Shown: positions 27,458-35,224, counted from the first letter of the stretch. The stretch is 64,000 bases of DNA from Sphingomonas sp. OV641 (GCF_900109205.1 NZ_FNZB01000004.1:223736-287735); one strand, 5' to 3'. The notes: generated by a model from the sequence alone, not told the origin. Program-made: numbers and translations.

Positions 27458-28630
27458 ATGGACCGGGCGGACGTGGCGATCATCGGTGGCGGGCTGATCG
27501 GCTGCGCCACCGCCTGGCGCCTGGCGCTCGCTGGCGCGTCGGTGGTTTTACTGGAGGCCGGTGACGTCAACACCGGCGCCTCGGGCCAGAATGCCGGCTC
27601 GCTCCACTTCCAGATCGAGCGTCGCTTTCTCGAAAACGGCGATGCGCTGGCCGACCAGGCCGCCGGCATCGTCGCGCTCAGCCGGCTTGCGGTCGAGGAC
27701 TGGCGCGGGATCGAGCGGGAGCTTGGCGCCAGGCTCCACGTCGCCATGAAGGGCGGGCTGATGGTCGCGGAAACGCCTGAACAGGTGGCGCTGCTGGAGC
27801 GCAAGGCGGATCGCGAGCGGCGCGAGGGGCTATCGGTCGAAACAGTCGACGGCGCCATTGCCCGCACCCATGCGCCCTATCTGTCGGAGTGCATTCTCGC
27901 CGCCAACCTCGCGCGCGACGAAGGTCATGCCGATCCCAAGGCAATCACGCCCGCGCTGGCCGCCGCGGCACGCGCGGCTGGCGCCGAGCTGCGCATGCAC
28001 ACGCCAGTCGCCACCATCGCCCGGCACGGTGCCGGCTTCCGGCTCGGCGGCAGCGGCTGGTCGTTTGCCGCCGATCGCGTGCTCGTCGCGGCAGGGGCGT
28101 GGACGGCGCCGCTGTGCGCCCGCGCGAACCTCCACATGCCGCTCTATCCCGTCGCATTGCTGATGAACGCCACGGTGCGCACCGCGCCGCTGGTGTCGCA
28201 CCTCGTTCAGCACGTCGGCCGCCGCCTGTCGCTGAAACAGACCTATGCCGGCAATCTGCTGATCGGCGGCGGCTGGCCCTCGCGCCTCGCTCAGAACGCC
28301 GGCGGCTTCGACCTGTCGCGCAAGGCCTCGCTGATCCCGGACTCGCTCACCGGCAACCTGCGCGCCGCGACCGACACGGTGCCGGCCATTGCCGGGCTTG
28401 ATCTGCTGCGCAGCTGGACGGGCGTCACCGCCATCTCCGCCGATCAGCTTCCGATCGTCGGCGAAGTGCCGCGCATGCCCGGGCTGTACGTTGCGGCGGG
28501 CGGATCGGCCTTCACCCTCGGCCTTACCTTCGCCCGTCTGCTCGCCGGCGCGATGAGCGGGCAGTCGGTTCCCGAGCTCGCGATCGTCTCGCCCGCCCGG
28601 TTCGAGCATCTGAACGGGTTCATGGGGTGA
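27458..28630 (+). CDS. FAD-dependent amino acid dehydrogenase, DadA/HcnC-like subunit
   Basis: 390 aa from ATG 27458, 5 bases after the DapA-like stop. It has a DAO-type FAD fold: DVAIIGGGLIGCATAWRLA at the start, TGASGQNAGSLH as the flavin loop, and SADQLPIVGEVP with YVAAGGSAFTLGL at the end. It is followed by a 91-aa [2Fe-2S] protein and a FAD/BFD protein. This set of three is known from hydrogen cyanide synthase (HcnABC), opine oxidases and D-hydroxyproline dehydrogenase (LhpBEF), all oxidising the C-N bond of an amino acid to an imine. The stop overlaps the next start (GTGA). The likely product is an imino acid for the DapA-like lyase or a RidA-like protein. Confidence 0.85.
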   Translation: MDRADVAIIGGGLIGCATAWRLALAGASVVLLEAGDVNTGASGQNAGSLHFQIERRFLENGDALADQAAGIVALSRLAVEDWRGIERELGARLHVAMKGGLMVAETPEQVALLERKADRERREGLSVETVDGAIARTHAPYLSECILAANLARDEGHADPKAITPALAAAARAAGAELRMHTPVATIARHGAGFRLGGSGWSFAADRVLVAAGAWTAPLCARANLHMPLYPVALLMNATVRTAPLVSHLVQHVGRRLSLKQTYAGNLLIGGGWPSRLAQNAGGFDLSRKASLIPDSLTGNLRAATDTVPAIAGLDLLRSWTGVTAISADQLPIVGEVPRMPGLYVAAGGSAFTLGLTFARLLAGAMSGQSVPELAIVSPARFEHLNGFMG

Positions 28631-28902
28631 GCGCGCGACGCACCTCCGCCGAAGCCTCGACGGTCACGCTGATCGTCGATGGCGAGCCGCTGGTCGCCGC
28701 CGCGGGTGAAACGATCGCCGCCGCGATGCTCGCGGGTGGGCGCATCGCCTTTCGCCGCGACACGCAGGGGCGCCCGCGTGGCCTGTTCTGCAACATGGGC
28801 AGTTGCGGCGAATGCACCGTCACGCTCGCGCGCAGCGGCCGCCGTGTTCGCGCTTGCCTGGTCGAAGCGACCGACGGGCTGGAGCTCACGACCCTTGGCT
28901 GA
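28627..28902 (+). CDS. [2Fe-2S] subunit, HcnA/LhpF-like
   Basis: 91 aa, GTG start overlapping the previous stop. It is a small ferredoxin-like protein with FCNMGSCGECTVTL and a later RACLVEA Cys, the compact type of 2Fe-2S domain that forms the gamma subunit of hydrogen cyanide synthase and D-hydroxyproline dehydrogenase. The N-terminus (STVTLIVDGEPLVAAAGETIAAAML) has the usual beta-grasp pattern. It passes electrons between the two flavoprotein subunits encoded on each side. Too short to act alone. Confidence 0.88.
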   Translation: MSARRTSAEASTVTLIVDGEPLVAAAGETIAAAMLAGGRIAFRRDTQGRPRGLFCNMGSCGECTVTLARSGRRVRACLVEATDGLELTTLG

Positions 28903-30244
28903 CCCCCTCTCCCTCGACGTCGCGATCATCGGCGGCGGCCCCGCCGGCCAGGCCGCGGCGCTGGTGCTCGCGGCTCACGACGTGTCGATCGCGGTGATCG
29001 ACGAACAACCGCGCCCCGGTGGCCAGATCCTTCGCCAGCCGCCGCGCCGCGGTGCGGACTGGCTGCCGGGCCGCAGTTATGCCGCGCTCAAGCACCAGCT
29101 CTGCCGCTTCGAGGCGCTCGACGGCATCGCGTGGCTCGGCGGCCGATCGGTGCTCGATTGCCAGCCCGGCCGCCTGCTCGTCCACGGGCCGGACGGCACG
29201 CAGGCGATCGCCGCCAGGCACATCCTGATCGCTTCGGGGTGCCAGGATCTTGCCGTGCCGCTCCCCGGCTGGACGCTGCCCGGCGTCTATGCCGCAGGCG
29301 GGATCCAGGCTTTGCTCAAGAGCCAGCACATCCTGGCCGGCGAGCGGATCCTGCTCGCCGGCACGCACCCGCTGCAGCTCGTCATCGCCGAACAGATCAT
29401 TCACGCCGGCGGCAGCGTCGCGGCGGTGCTGTTCGCCCAGCCGCAGCGCGCAATGCTCGCCCCCTTGCTCCGTGCGCCCGCGACGGCGGTGCGCCGCGCG
29501 CGCGATCTTCTCGCCGGGGGCGGCGCCATGCGCACGCTGCGCCGCGCCGGCGTGCCCGTCCACTTCGGCACCGGCCTTGCTCGCGTCATCGGCACCGACC
29601 AGGTCGAGGCCGCCGAAACCAGCGCCCGCACGATCGCCTGCGATGCGATCGGCCTGTGCTATGGCTTCGTGCCGCAATCCGTCCTTCCCCGCATGGCCGG
29701 CGCGCAGGTCGTCGCGGCCGGGCCGGCAGGCGGCTGGCGCGCCACGCATGACGCCTGGATGCGCGCCTCGACACCCGGCATCCATGTCGCGGGCGAAGTA
29801 ACCGGTGTTGCCGGCGCGGAAGCGGCGCGGGCGGCAGGCACCATCGCCGGGCTGGGCATCGCGCTCGACCTTGGTCTGGTCACGCCCGCCGCCGCCGAGA
29901 CCGCCGCCCGCCCCGCCCGCCGCGCACTCGCGCAGCACCGCGCCTTCGCTTCGATGCTCGACGCCGTCGCGGACCCGCGCGCCTACCTGCCCGGGCCGGA
30001 GCCCGACACGTTGATCTGCCGCTGCGAGGATGTGCCGCTCGCCCCGATTGAGCAGGCTGTCGCGACCGGCGCCTCGGCCAACGCCGTCAAGCTCGCCACG
30101 CGTTGCGGCATGGGCCTGTGCCAGGGGCGCAATTGCGAGCCCACGCTGCTGCGCCTTCTGGCCGACGCAGGCCGACCTGGCGACCCAGGCTTCACCGCGC
30201 GCTTTCCCGCCCGCCCGGTCGCGATCGGCGACCTTCTCGCCTGA
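28895..30244 (+). CDS. FAD/BFD-type electron-transfer subunit, HcnB/LhpE-like
   Basis: 449 aa from TTG 28895, which overlaps the end of the [2Fe-2S] gene and has GGAG about 10 bases upstream; no ATG lies at a fitting place. A pyridine-nucleotide-disulfide-type FAD domain begins at once (DVAIIGGGPAGQAAALVLA), followed by EQPRPGGQILR and a second dinucleotide fold (GERILLAGTHPLQLV). The C-terminus has a BFD-like [2Fe-2S] motif (LICRCEDVPL, then CGMGLCQGRNC). This matches the beta subunit of the HcnABC/LhpBEF/opine oxidase family. The gene order here is alpha, gamma, beta. Confidence 0.88.
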   Translation: MADPLSLDVAIIGGGPAGQAAALVLAAHDVSIAVIDEQPRPGGQILRQPPRRGADWLPGRSYAALKHQLCRFEALDGIAWLGGRSVLDCQPGRLLVHGPDGTQAIAARHILIASGCQDLAVPLPGWTLPGVYAAGGIQALLKSQHILAGERILLAGTHPLQLVIAEQIIHAGGSVAAVLFAQPQRAMLAPLLRAPATAVRRARDLLAGGGAMRTLRRAGVPVHFGTGLARVIGTDQVEAAETSARTIACDAIGLCYGFVPQSVLPRMAGAQVVAAGPAGGWRATHDAWMRASTPGIHVAGEVTGVAGAEAARAAGTIAGLGIALDLGLVTPAAAETAARPARRALAQHRAFASMLDAVADPRAYLPGPEPDTLICRCEDVPLAPIEQAVATGASANAVKLATRCGMGLCQGRNCEPTLLRLLADAGRPGDPGFTARFPARPVAIGDLLA

Positions 30245-30259
30245 GTGCCGGGCCTGACC

Positions 30260-30276
30260 GTTGCAACCGAGGCAAC
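30260..30276. promoter_or_regulatory. LysR-box-like site D (TTGCA-N5-GGCAA)
   Basis: GTTGCAACCGAGGCAAC, preceded by TGACC, 16 bases after the dehydrogenase stop and about 80 bases before the VOC gene. The spacing equals sites A, B, C and F, though the right arm has GG instead of CG. It suggests a second promoter for VOC-RidA. Confidence 0.5.
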
Positions 30277-30352
30277 GATGTTTGCGCCGCCGCCGAATTG
30301 CCTGCGCGCCGCCGCCCCCGCACACTGGCGCCTCATCCTCAAGGAGTTTGCC

Positions 30353-30841
30353 ATGAGCGCCGCGCCGCCCAAGCCCCGCTTCCTCTCGGTCGACCATATC
30401 TCCTGGACGGTGCCCGACCTGGACGTCGCCGTCGCCTTCTACCGCGACGTGATCGGTGCCGAGGAGCTGTTCCGCATGGGGCCGATGGACGCCGCCGACA
30501 TCCCGCTGGACGATCAGGGCCGCGACTGGATGGAAACGCATGTCGGCGTCCCCGGCGCCCGGCTCACGCTGGTGATGATGAAGCTCACCGACAACATGAA
30601 CTTCCAGCTGGTCCAGTACGACAAGCCTGTCGACCGCCGCCAGGATCTGCCGCGCAATTGCGATCGCGGCGGGCATCACCTCGGCCTCAAGGTCGACGAT
30701 GTCGAGGCCGCGATCGCCTATCTCACCGCGCACGGCTGCACCGCGTCGGAGATCATCCACATCGATGCCGGCCCGCTCGCCGGCAAGAAGAATGTCTATG
30801 TGCTCGATCCCTTCGGGCACCAGCTCGAAATCGTCGACTGA
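30353..30841 (+). CDS. VOC-family (glyoxalase/dioxygenase-fold) protein
   Basis: 162 aa from ATG 30353 with an AAGGAG site 6 bases upstream. The paired beta-alpha-beta-beta-beta units are seen: SVDHISWTVPDLDVAVAFYRDVIG at the start and GGHHLGLKVDDVEAAIAYLTAHG in the second half, ending DPFGHQLEIVD. Likely metal ligands are His in VDHIS, His in GGHHLG and Glu in QLEIVD. The family covers glyoxalases, epimerases and extradiol dioxygenases, and no specific reaction can be named. It is 13 bases before the RidA-like gene, and both lie downstream of the DapA-like/dehydrogenase operon and a copy of the palindrome. Confidence 0.85.
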   Translation: MSAAPPKPRFLSVDHISWTVPDLDVAVAFYRDVIGAEELFRMGPMDAADIPLDDQGRDWMETHVGVPGARLTLVMMKLTDNMNFQLVQYDKPVDRRQDLPRNCDRGGHHLGLKVDDVEAAIAYLTAHGCTASEIIHIDAGPLAGKKNVYVLDPFGHQLEIVD

Positions 30842-30854
30842 AGGAGACCGCCCG

Positions 30855-31259
30855 ATGGCCAATACCAAGATCAACCCCGCCGGCCTCTACGATGCGGTCG
30901 GCTACGGCTTCTCGCACGCCAGCCTGCAGGCGGGCGGCCGCACGCTCCACCTCGCGGGGCAGGTGGCGTGGGACAAGGACGGGAATGTCGTCGGCGCCGG
31001 CGATCTCGCCGCACAGACCGCTCAGGCGCTCGCCAACCTCAAGGCCGTCCTCGAAGAAGCCGGCGCGACGCCTGCCGACGTCGTGCGGCTGCGCACCTAT
31101 GTCGTCGATCACAGCCCCGACAAGCTCGGCCCCGTGCTGGGCGCGATCGGCGCCTTCTACGGCGATGCGATGCCGGCCCCCAACACCTTCATCGGCGTCG
31201 CCGCGCTCGCGCTGCCTGATTTCCTGGTCGAGATCGAGGCGACCGCCGCGCTCGACTGA
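30855..31259 (+). CDS. RidA-family (YjgF/Rid) protein lacking the usual Arg
   Basis: 134 aa from ATG 30855, AAGGAG upstream. The Rid fold is complete (LHLAGQVAWDKDGNVVGAGD, QTAQALANLKAVLEEAGATPADVV, and the end PDFLVEIEATAALD). In enamine/imine deaminases of the RidA type an Arg precedes the LP motif; here that place reads ALALPD, so the Arg is absent. This points to a different Rid subgroup whose reaction is not the standard one. It follows the VOC gene and lies next to an imine-forming dehydrogenase, so an imine or a related product is still a reasonable ligand. A terminator follows. Confidence 0.85.
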   Translation: MANTKINPAGLYDAVGYGFSHASLQAGGRTLHLAGQVAWDKDGNVVGAGDLAAQTAQALANLKAVLEEAGATPADVVRLRTYVVDHSPDKLGPVLGAIGAFYGDAMPAPNTFIGVAALALPDFLVEIEATAALD

Positions 31260-31283
31260 CACGCCTTTGCCGCCACGATCCAG

Positions 31284-31317
31284 CGCCCGCGCCGCTCCCC
31301 GGCGCGGGCGTTTTCTT
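31284..31317 (+). terminator. Rho-independent terminator after RidA-like gene
   Basis: CGCCCGCGCC (31284-31293), 7-base loop, GGCGCGGGCG (31301-31310), then TTTTCTT. It is a perfect 10-bp GC stem with a T-run and is the clearest terminator in the window. It ends the LysR-divergent catabolic run. Confidence 0.88.
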
Positions 31318-31507
31318 GCTCCCGTGTCATCAGCCTGCCGCACGAATCCACTAACGCAGAGATCAGAAATTACGTGCAAAAGCACATGCCTTCGGCTAAT
31401 TTCCGGCTCCGTGTCGAAGCCGTCGCGTCCTGCGCCGGGCCGGCGGCTTGATCGGGAAAGAAGTTCCCGCCTAAGCTTTCAGCAATGGCGGCCAGAGAAG
31501 CCGGGGC

Positions 31508-31996
31508 ATGGCAGAGGATCGAATGGAAAACCGCAGTAGCTATGACCCGAACAGCCCGAGTTTCCGGCTGGAGAATTCGCCCTTCTACTTGATTGCTCAC
31601 GCCGACTTCAAATATCATGAGGATATGGACAAGGTGCTGCACAAGCACGGCGTGTCCAAACCCATTTATCGCATCCTCACCGTGCTGCGCGAACGCGCAC
31701 CCGCCTCGATCGGCACGATCGCAGAAGCCGCGCTGACCAAGCGCTCCACGGTCAGCCGGATCATCGACCGCATGGTCGAACAGGGCCTCGTCACCACCGA
31801 GCCCAATGCCGACGACAACCGCATCACCGACGTGACGCTGAGCCCCGCGGGCCAGCAGATGCTGCGCAAGCTGACCCCCATCGTCGGCCGCCAGTTCGAC
31901 CGCGCCATGGAAGGCATCAGCAACCGCGACATCGCCCACCTGCTGCGCACCTTGCACAAGATCGGCGCGAATTTGAGCAAGCTGCCGATCGAGTAA
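31508..31996 (+). CDS. MarR-family transcriptional regulator (stand-alone)
   Basis: 162 aa. The winged helix is clear: PIYRILTVLRERAPASIGTIAEAALTK, STVSRIIDRMVEQGLV, DNRITDVTLSPAGQQML. ATG 31523 is an alternative start with a nearby AGAGGA. It is flanked by the terminator at 31284-31317 and by a hairpin at 32018-32048, so it forms a single-gene unit. A short dyad GTGCAAAAGCAC at 31374-31385 lies upstream. Its target is not evident; it may act on the catabolic genes to its left or elsewhere. It is distinct from the MarR at 59677-60171. Confidence 0.87.
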   Translation: MAEDRMENRSSYDPNSPSFRLENSPFYLIAHADFKYHEDMDKVLHKHGVSKPIYRILTVLRERAPASIGTIAEAALTKRSTVSRIIDRMVEQGLVTTEPNADDNRITDVTLSPAGQQMLRKLTPIVGRQFDRAMEGISNRDIAHLLRTLHKIGANLSKLPIE

Positions 31997-32017
31997 AGCG
32001 GGCGGGTACGCCCATCA

Positions 32018-32048
32018 TTCCCTCCATGCGCCAGCATGATGGAGGGAA
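32018..32048. terminator. Perfect 10-bp hairpin between convergent genes
   Basis: TTCCCTCCAT (32018-32027), 11-base loop, ATGGAGGGAA (32039-32048), after the MarR stop. There is no T-run. It may terminate or protect the transcripts of MarR (+) and cupin (-). Confidence 0.5.
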
Positions 32049-32223
32049 CGCCACGGGCGCTACCCTCCGCCGCCTTCCCCTCCACTCCGCTTTCCGGACG
32101 CGCTCCTCTTGCGCTGCCCGGAGACCACGGATCCCCGCCTGCGCGAGGATGGTGAAAGGGTATCTGCTGGCGAATAGCCGTCTCAGCCGATTCCACCGTC
32201 CGGGATCGCCGCCTAGCGGATGT

Positions 32224-32847
32224 TCAGCGACAGAAATCGCTGCCTTTCCAATCGTCGTTCAGGCGCATCCAGGGCTCGCCCGCAGGTGCCAGGATCAGCA
32301 CGAGGCTGCGGCGCCCTTTTGGTGCCGCCTGCAGGTGTGCGCCACCCGGCACGATATAGCTTTCACCGGCCTTGATGACGCGCCGATCGGTCGGGCTCTG
32401 CGTGCATTGCTCACCGTCGATAACGTAGAAGCCCTCGGGCCCGGAGTGGCTGTGCACGCGCGTGCGCATGCCGGCCGGGAACCATGATTCCATGAACCGG
32501 GCCGTGATTGGCTTTCCCTTTGTCGAATGAAATGGCCCCGCGACATGATGCGGCGGCAATGACCTGACGACTTTCTGCGCAGACAGGACGTACAGCCACC
32601 AGCGGTCATGAGCCTGCACGGCGACGCTCCAGGCGCGCCCTCTACCAAGCCGATGTGCGTCCGCTTCGTTCCTGGCGGGAACGATGTGCCAGTAGAGCGT
32701 CGCGGGAGGCGAGCCGAGCGAGATCTCCGTGCTCAGGAAGCAGCCCGACTTCCCCCTGTTCTCGGCCGCAGGCTCGGTGCAGCCACCGGGAACAGGCGGC
32801 ACCTGCTGTGAGATCATGGCTGCGAGGAGCGCGAAACCTTCGAGCAT
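32224..32847 (-). CDS. Cupin-domain protein, possibly exported
   Basis: 207 aa from ATG 32847 (GGGAG about 8 bases upstream). The N-terminus (MLEGFALLAAMISQQVPP) is weakly signal-like. A cupin_2 barrel at about residues 120-195 has the metal-type pair: TRVHSHSGPEGFYVIDGE, then AGESYIVPGGAHL. The N-terminal half (LYWHIVPARNEADAHRL) is unlike common families. No partner genes are obvious; it converges with MarR and is followed upstream by the small-gene island. A binding or oxygenase role cannot be chosen from the sequence. Confidence 0.75.
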   Translation of the reverse strand: MLEGFALLAAMISQQVPPVPGGCTEPAAENRGKSGCFLSTEISLGSPPATLYWHIVPARNEADAHRLGRGRAWSVAVQAHDRWWLYVLSAQKVVRSLPPHHVAGPFHSTKGKPITARFMESWFPAGMRTRVHSHSGPEGFYVIDGEQCTQSPTDRRVIKAGESYIVPGGAHLQAAPKGRRSLVLILAPAGEPWMRLNDDWKGSDFCR

Positions 32848-32940
32848 GGCGATCTCCCTCGACGCTGCGCCAACAAGATCTCACTCTACCTCAATGCCCG
32901 CAATGGTCGCTTTCCCGCCAACTCCGGGCGCCCGTGGTCG

Positions 32941-32994
32941 CCGGAAAGCTGAGAGAAACAGGCCGGGCTGAAGACGCCGGCTTGCGGACGTTGC
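32941..32994. repeat. Intergenic repeat, copy 1 (GGCCGGGCTGAAGACGCC type)
   Basis: GGAAAGC, then CCGGGCTGAAGACGCC and CTTGCGGACGTTGC, similar to the elements at 33398 and 33952. It lies between the cupin gene and the small gene at 33007. Confidence 0.5.
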
Positions 32995-33006
32995 GCCACT
33001 TCCGGT

Positions 33007-33321
33007 TCAGCGCTCACGCCCCGTTACGTTGACAATCTTGAAACCTGCCATTTGCAGCGCGTAGATTACACCAGCGACGCAACGCCAAGGAACTTCCGCC
33101 ATGTCCTGTTCGACATAGGCGCGTTGTGCGGACTTTACCGCTGAACGACCGAGAACCAGCAATTCATCCGTCGTAACTTTTTCCCCTCCAACCTCGATGT
33201 TGCAGGCGGAGGCAGACCCCCGAATGGTCACGCCAAACGGCGTCGGGGCTGTTCGGCCTACACACGCCGGGGTGGCAAGCGGAGCAGCAACAAGCATAGC
33301 CAATCGGAGCGCTTGAAACAT
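33007..33321 (-). CDS. Small exported protein, weakly ExbD/TolR-like
   Basis: 104 aa. The N-terminus (ALRLAMLVAAPLATPACVG) looks like a signal peptide with a Cys that could be lipidated. The second half (KVTTDELLVLGRSAVKSA, then EVPWRCVAGVIYALQMAGFKIVNV) resembles the periplasmic domain of ExbD/TolR, in which a charged strand leads to a V..V...L..AGF..V ending, but the N-terminal membrane helix with its Asp is missing. No ExbB partner lies next to it. It is bordered by intergenic repeats on both sides. Function unknown. Confidence 0.5.
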   Translation of the reverse strand: MFQALRLAMLVAAPLATPACVGRTAPTPFGVTIRGSASACNIEVGGEKVTTDELLVLGRSAVKSAQRAYVEQDMAEVPWRCVAGVIYALQMAGFKIVNVTGRER

Positions 33322-33397
33322 CCATCAACGATGCCGAAGCCGTGCTCGCTTGACAATGACCGCATCCACCACGTTCCGGGCGTCTATGAATACCGCC

Positions 33398-33442
33398 GAC
33401 GATCCCGAATGCTGCCGGGCTGAAAACGCCCAAGGGCGGACG
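33398..33442. repeat. Intergenic repeat, copy 2
   Basis: GACGATCCCGAATGCTGCCG, then GGCTGAAAACGCCCA and GGGCGGAC. It matches copy 3 (33952) at most positions over about 40 bases. Confidence 0.6.
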
Positions 33443-33491
33443 AACGCAGCCGCTGACTCTATTGTAAATACTAGAAAGGAGGAAAATACCG

Positions 33492-33851
33492 ATGATAGAC
33501 TTTTCCGATGATGACTTTGAGATTCTACAGAAAGGGAATCCGTTTCTTAAATCGTCTGAATTAGCGTATAACCTTGTTCTTCTACTAGGACCTTTCAACG
33601 CTTTCGAGGCTCGTGCGGTCGCGGCTTATGAGAGTGAAGATTTGACTTGCCGCCGTGAAGTTGCAAAATTTATCGATAGAAATGATTTCTCCCTAACAGG
33701 GAAACAGAGGGCACGACAAAACTTGTTCTATAACATGCTTTACTTTGATGATATGCTGAATTGGGACAGTTATAATGCGATAAGCGAAAGTGTTTCCCAA
33801 GCGGGTGCGGAAGGAGACGCGATCGAAAGGGTTTTAAAGAGCTACATCTAG
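33492..33851 (+). CDS. Hypothetical AT-rich small protein
   Basis: 119 aa, with a strong ribosome site (AAAGGAGG, about 9 bases upstream). No family was recognised. It is acidic at the start (MIDFSDDDFEILQKGNPFLKS), mostly alpha-helical in pattern, with no signal peptide or membrane span. Codon use is clearly AT-rich (many TTT, ATA, AAA, GAA), unlike every neighbour, which suggests recent acquisition. It is flanked by repeat copies 2 and 3. The pattern would suit an immunity or contact-dependent small protein, but nothing in the sequence proves that. Confidence 0.6.
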   Translation: MIDFSDDDFEILQKGNPFLKSSELAYNLVLLLGPFNAFEARAVAAYESEDLTCRREVAKFIDRNDFSLTGKQRARQNLFYNMLYFDDMLNWDSYNAISESVSQAGAEGDAIERVLKSYI

Positions 33852-33951
33852 ATACGATCCGGCGATGCGCGATGATCGAGCAAATGTCGCGCAGCGGGTT
33901 CTGGCCAACGGCAGCTAACCTGCCCAACTACCGCCGTCCGCAATGGGCAGG

Positions 33952-34001
33952 GACGATCCCGAAAGCGGCCGGGCCGAAAACGCCCAGTTGCGGACATCGC
34001 C
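33952..34001. repeat. Intergenic repeat, copy 3
   Basis: GACGATCCCGAAAGCGGCCG, then GGCCGAAAACGCCCAGTTGCGGACATCGCC. It is nearly identical to copy 2 in the first 40 bases. Confidence 0.6.
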
Positions 34002-34022
34002 GTTCCGGTTCAACTTGATGGC

Positions 34023-34550
34023 ATGATCGCATATTGGCTTGGCACGGCAGCACTGATGAGCAGCGCACTGGCGGATGAGCCGACCAAGCCATCCGTTCCG
34101 AGTCAGACTTACCCTGCTGCGAAGATCGAGGCACCCGCAAGCGCGGAAAAGCTTGTCCTGATCAGGCAGTTTCTCCGGGCCATTGGGCGGCAAGATCAGC
34201 TTGATAGCGCAAGCTTCCTTGAGCGTTACGCCATACCAGGTGGGGTCATGTGGCCGATCAAGCCGGGCAGCCAAATAACGGAAGACCTGCGTAGCGGATT
34301 CGAGCGGCGGATGTCGGCACTTAAGAGCGCCTACGAGAAGCATCGGGCGACGTATCAGAAGGCCTACGAAGACCATGTGAATTGGGAGTTCACAGAGGAC
34401 GAACTCGCCAAGATCGTGACGTTTTTGGAGAGCCGCGTCGGCAAGCATTACCTTGATGGACGCTGGCGCATGGAGGCGTACACCGAGACAAATACGGAGG
34501 ACATCGAGCAGGGTATCGTGGCCGAGGCGCAAGCTAGCTTGGCAAAATAG
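34023..34550 (+). CDS. Exported DUF2059-like protein
   Basis: 175 aa. A short signal (MIAYWLGTAALMSSALA) precedes a soluble domain. The C-terminal part (VNWEFTEDELAKIVTFLESRVGKHYLDGR) fits the DUF2059 pattern, in which a helix with FT-E-EL is followed by a residue group leading to GK. DUF2059 proteins are periplasmic and of unknown function. No ribosome site is strong and the start lies close to repeat copy 3. It is followed by another repeat-like gap and a second small gene on the same strand. Confidence 0.6.
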   Translation: MIAYWLGTAALMSSALADEPTKPSVPSQTYPAAKIEAPASAEKLVLIRQFLRAIGRQDQLDSASFLERYAIPGGVMWPIKPGSQITEDLRSGFERRMSALKSAYEKHRATYQKAYEDHVNWEFTEDELAKIVTFLESRVGKHYLDGRWRMEAYTETNTEDIEQGIVAEAQASLAK

Positions 34551-34556
34551 CCGAAG

Positions 34557-34680
34557 TCCGCTTTCCACCCCCTTTCGGTCGCTCACGATTGCCGAGACGC
34601 TTCCCGAAAGCAGACCGGCAGCTATCACGGGGACGGCTTCCGAAAGCGGCAGTTCCGAAATCGCCCACTTGAACACACTT
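34557..34680. repeat. Intergenic repeat, copy 4 cluster
   Basis: CCGCTTTCCACCCCCTTTCGG at the start, then CCCGAAAGCAGACCGGCAGC and CCGAAAGCGGCAGTTC with AATCGCCCACTTG. These are fragments of the same element family in the gap between two small genes. Confidence 0.45.
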
Positions 34681-34704
34681 GCGCGTGAAGGCAGGCAAGT
34701 GCTC

Positions 34705-35148
34705 ATGACCTATGGGATCGTTGAGCAATGGCATCCGGCTCCCGCCCTTATCGGACGGAAGGCCTTGATCTTCGACCTAAGCTGGCAAGGCGGTGAGAAG
34801 CGCCTTATCGCCACCGTTTGGTTCACGAACGAGGCGGGCGTAGGCGAAGAGAATGCCAGCGCCGTTATCATCTTTGAGGATGTATTCGCATTTCAAGTTC
34901 TTGACGAGAACATGGAGTTTAGCGGCATCACGGAGGATAATGCAGTTGTTCCGAAGATCGGCTTTCCTTGGGGTGGTCGCTGGCCCTATCTTGAGGTTCA
35001 TTCTTCCGAGTGGATCAGGCAACTGGCTGAACACGATGGGGCGTGGAAGGCGTCCGAGTTCCGGCATCTGGTAATTACCACGGAAAGCCTGCATTTGCAT
35101 GTAGCCTGTCGCAAACTGTCTCCGCCGTCCTATCACTTTGCCGGCTAG
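34705..35148 (+). CDS. Hypothetical protein
   Basis: 147 aa from ATG 34705; an in-frame GTG at 34699 is possible, and the frame is open to 34453 across the preceding gene. No family was recognised. The sequence is rich in beta-strand-like stretches (ALIFDLSWQGGEKRLIATVWF, SAVIIFEDVFAFQVLDE, HLVITTESLHLHVAC), with no signal peptide or membrane span, suggesting a small cytoplasmic beta-rich fold. No strong ribosome site. It belongs to the small-gene island and ends just before another repeat-like piece at 35156-35186. Function unknown. Confidence 0.5.
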   Translation: MTYGIVEQWHPAPALIGRKALIFDLSWQGGEKRLIATVWFTNEAGVGEENASAVIIFEDVFAFQVLDENMEFSGITEDNAVVPKIGFPWGGRWPYLEVHSSEWIRQLAEHDGAWKASEFRHLVITTESLHLHVACRKLSPPSYHFAG

Positions 35149-35155
35149 GAACGAA

Positions 35156-35186
35156 CGCCCGCTTTCCACCCACAACGGACATCACC
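35156..35186. repeat. Intergenic repeat fragment (CCCGCTTTCCACCC type)
   Basis: CGCCCGCTTTCCACCCACAACGGAC, close to the piece at 34557-34577. It lies between the hypothetical gene and the amidohydrolase stop. Confidence 0.4.
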
Positions 35187-35224
35187 CTCCCCGCAAGGGC
35201 AGCCACCAACAGAACGCCAGCCCT

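Noticed and set aside
26639..28630. 663-codon frame that could suggest a fusion of the DapA-like and FAD genes
   Set aside because: Its first part is an out-of-frame reading of the DapA-like gene. The FAD protein has its own ATG at 27458 directly before the FAD motif.
31284..31317. Hairpin considered as a riboswitch or attenuator
   Set aside because: It is a simple GC stem with a T-run just after a stop codon, so a terminator explains it.
33007..35186. Small-gene island considered as a prophage remnant or toxin-antitoxin locus
   Set aside because: No integrase, phage structural gene, att-like repeat or recognised toxin or antitoxin fold was seen.
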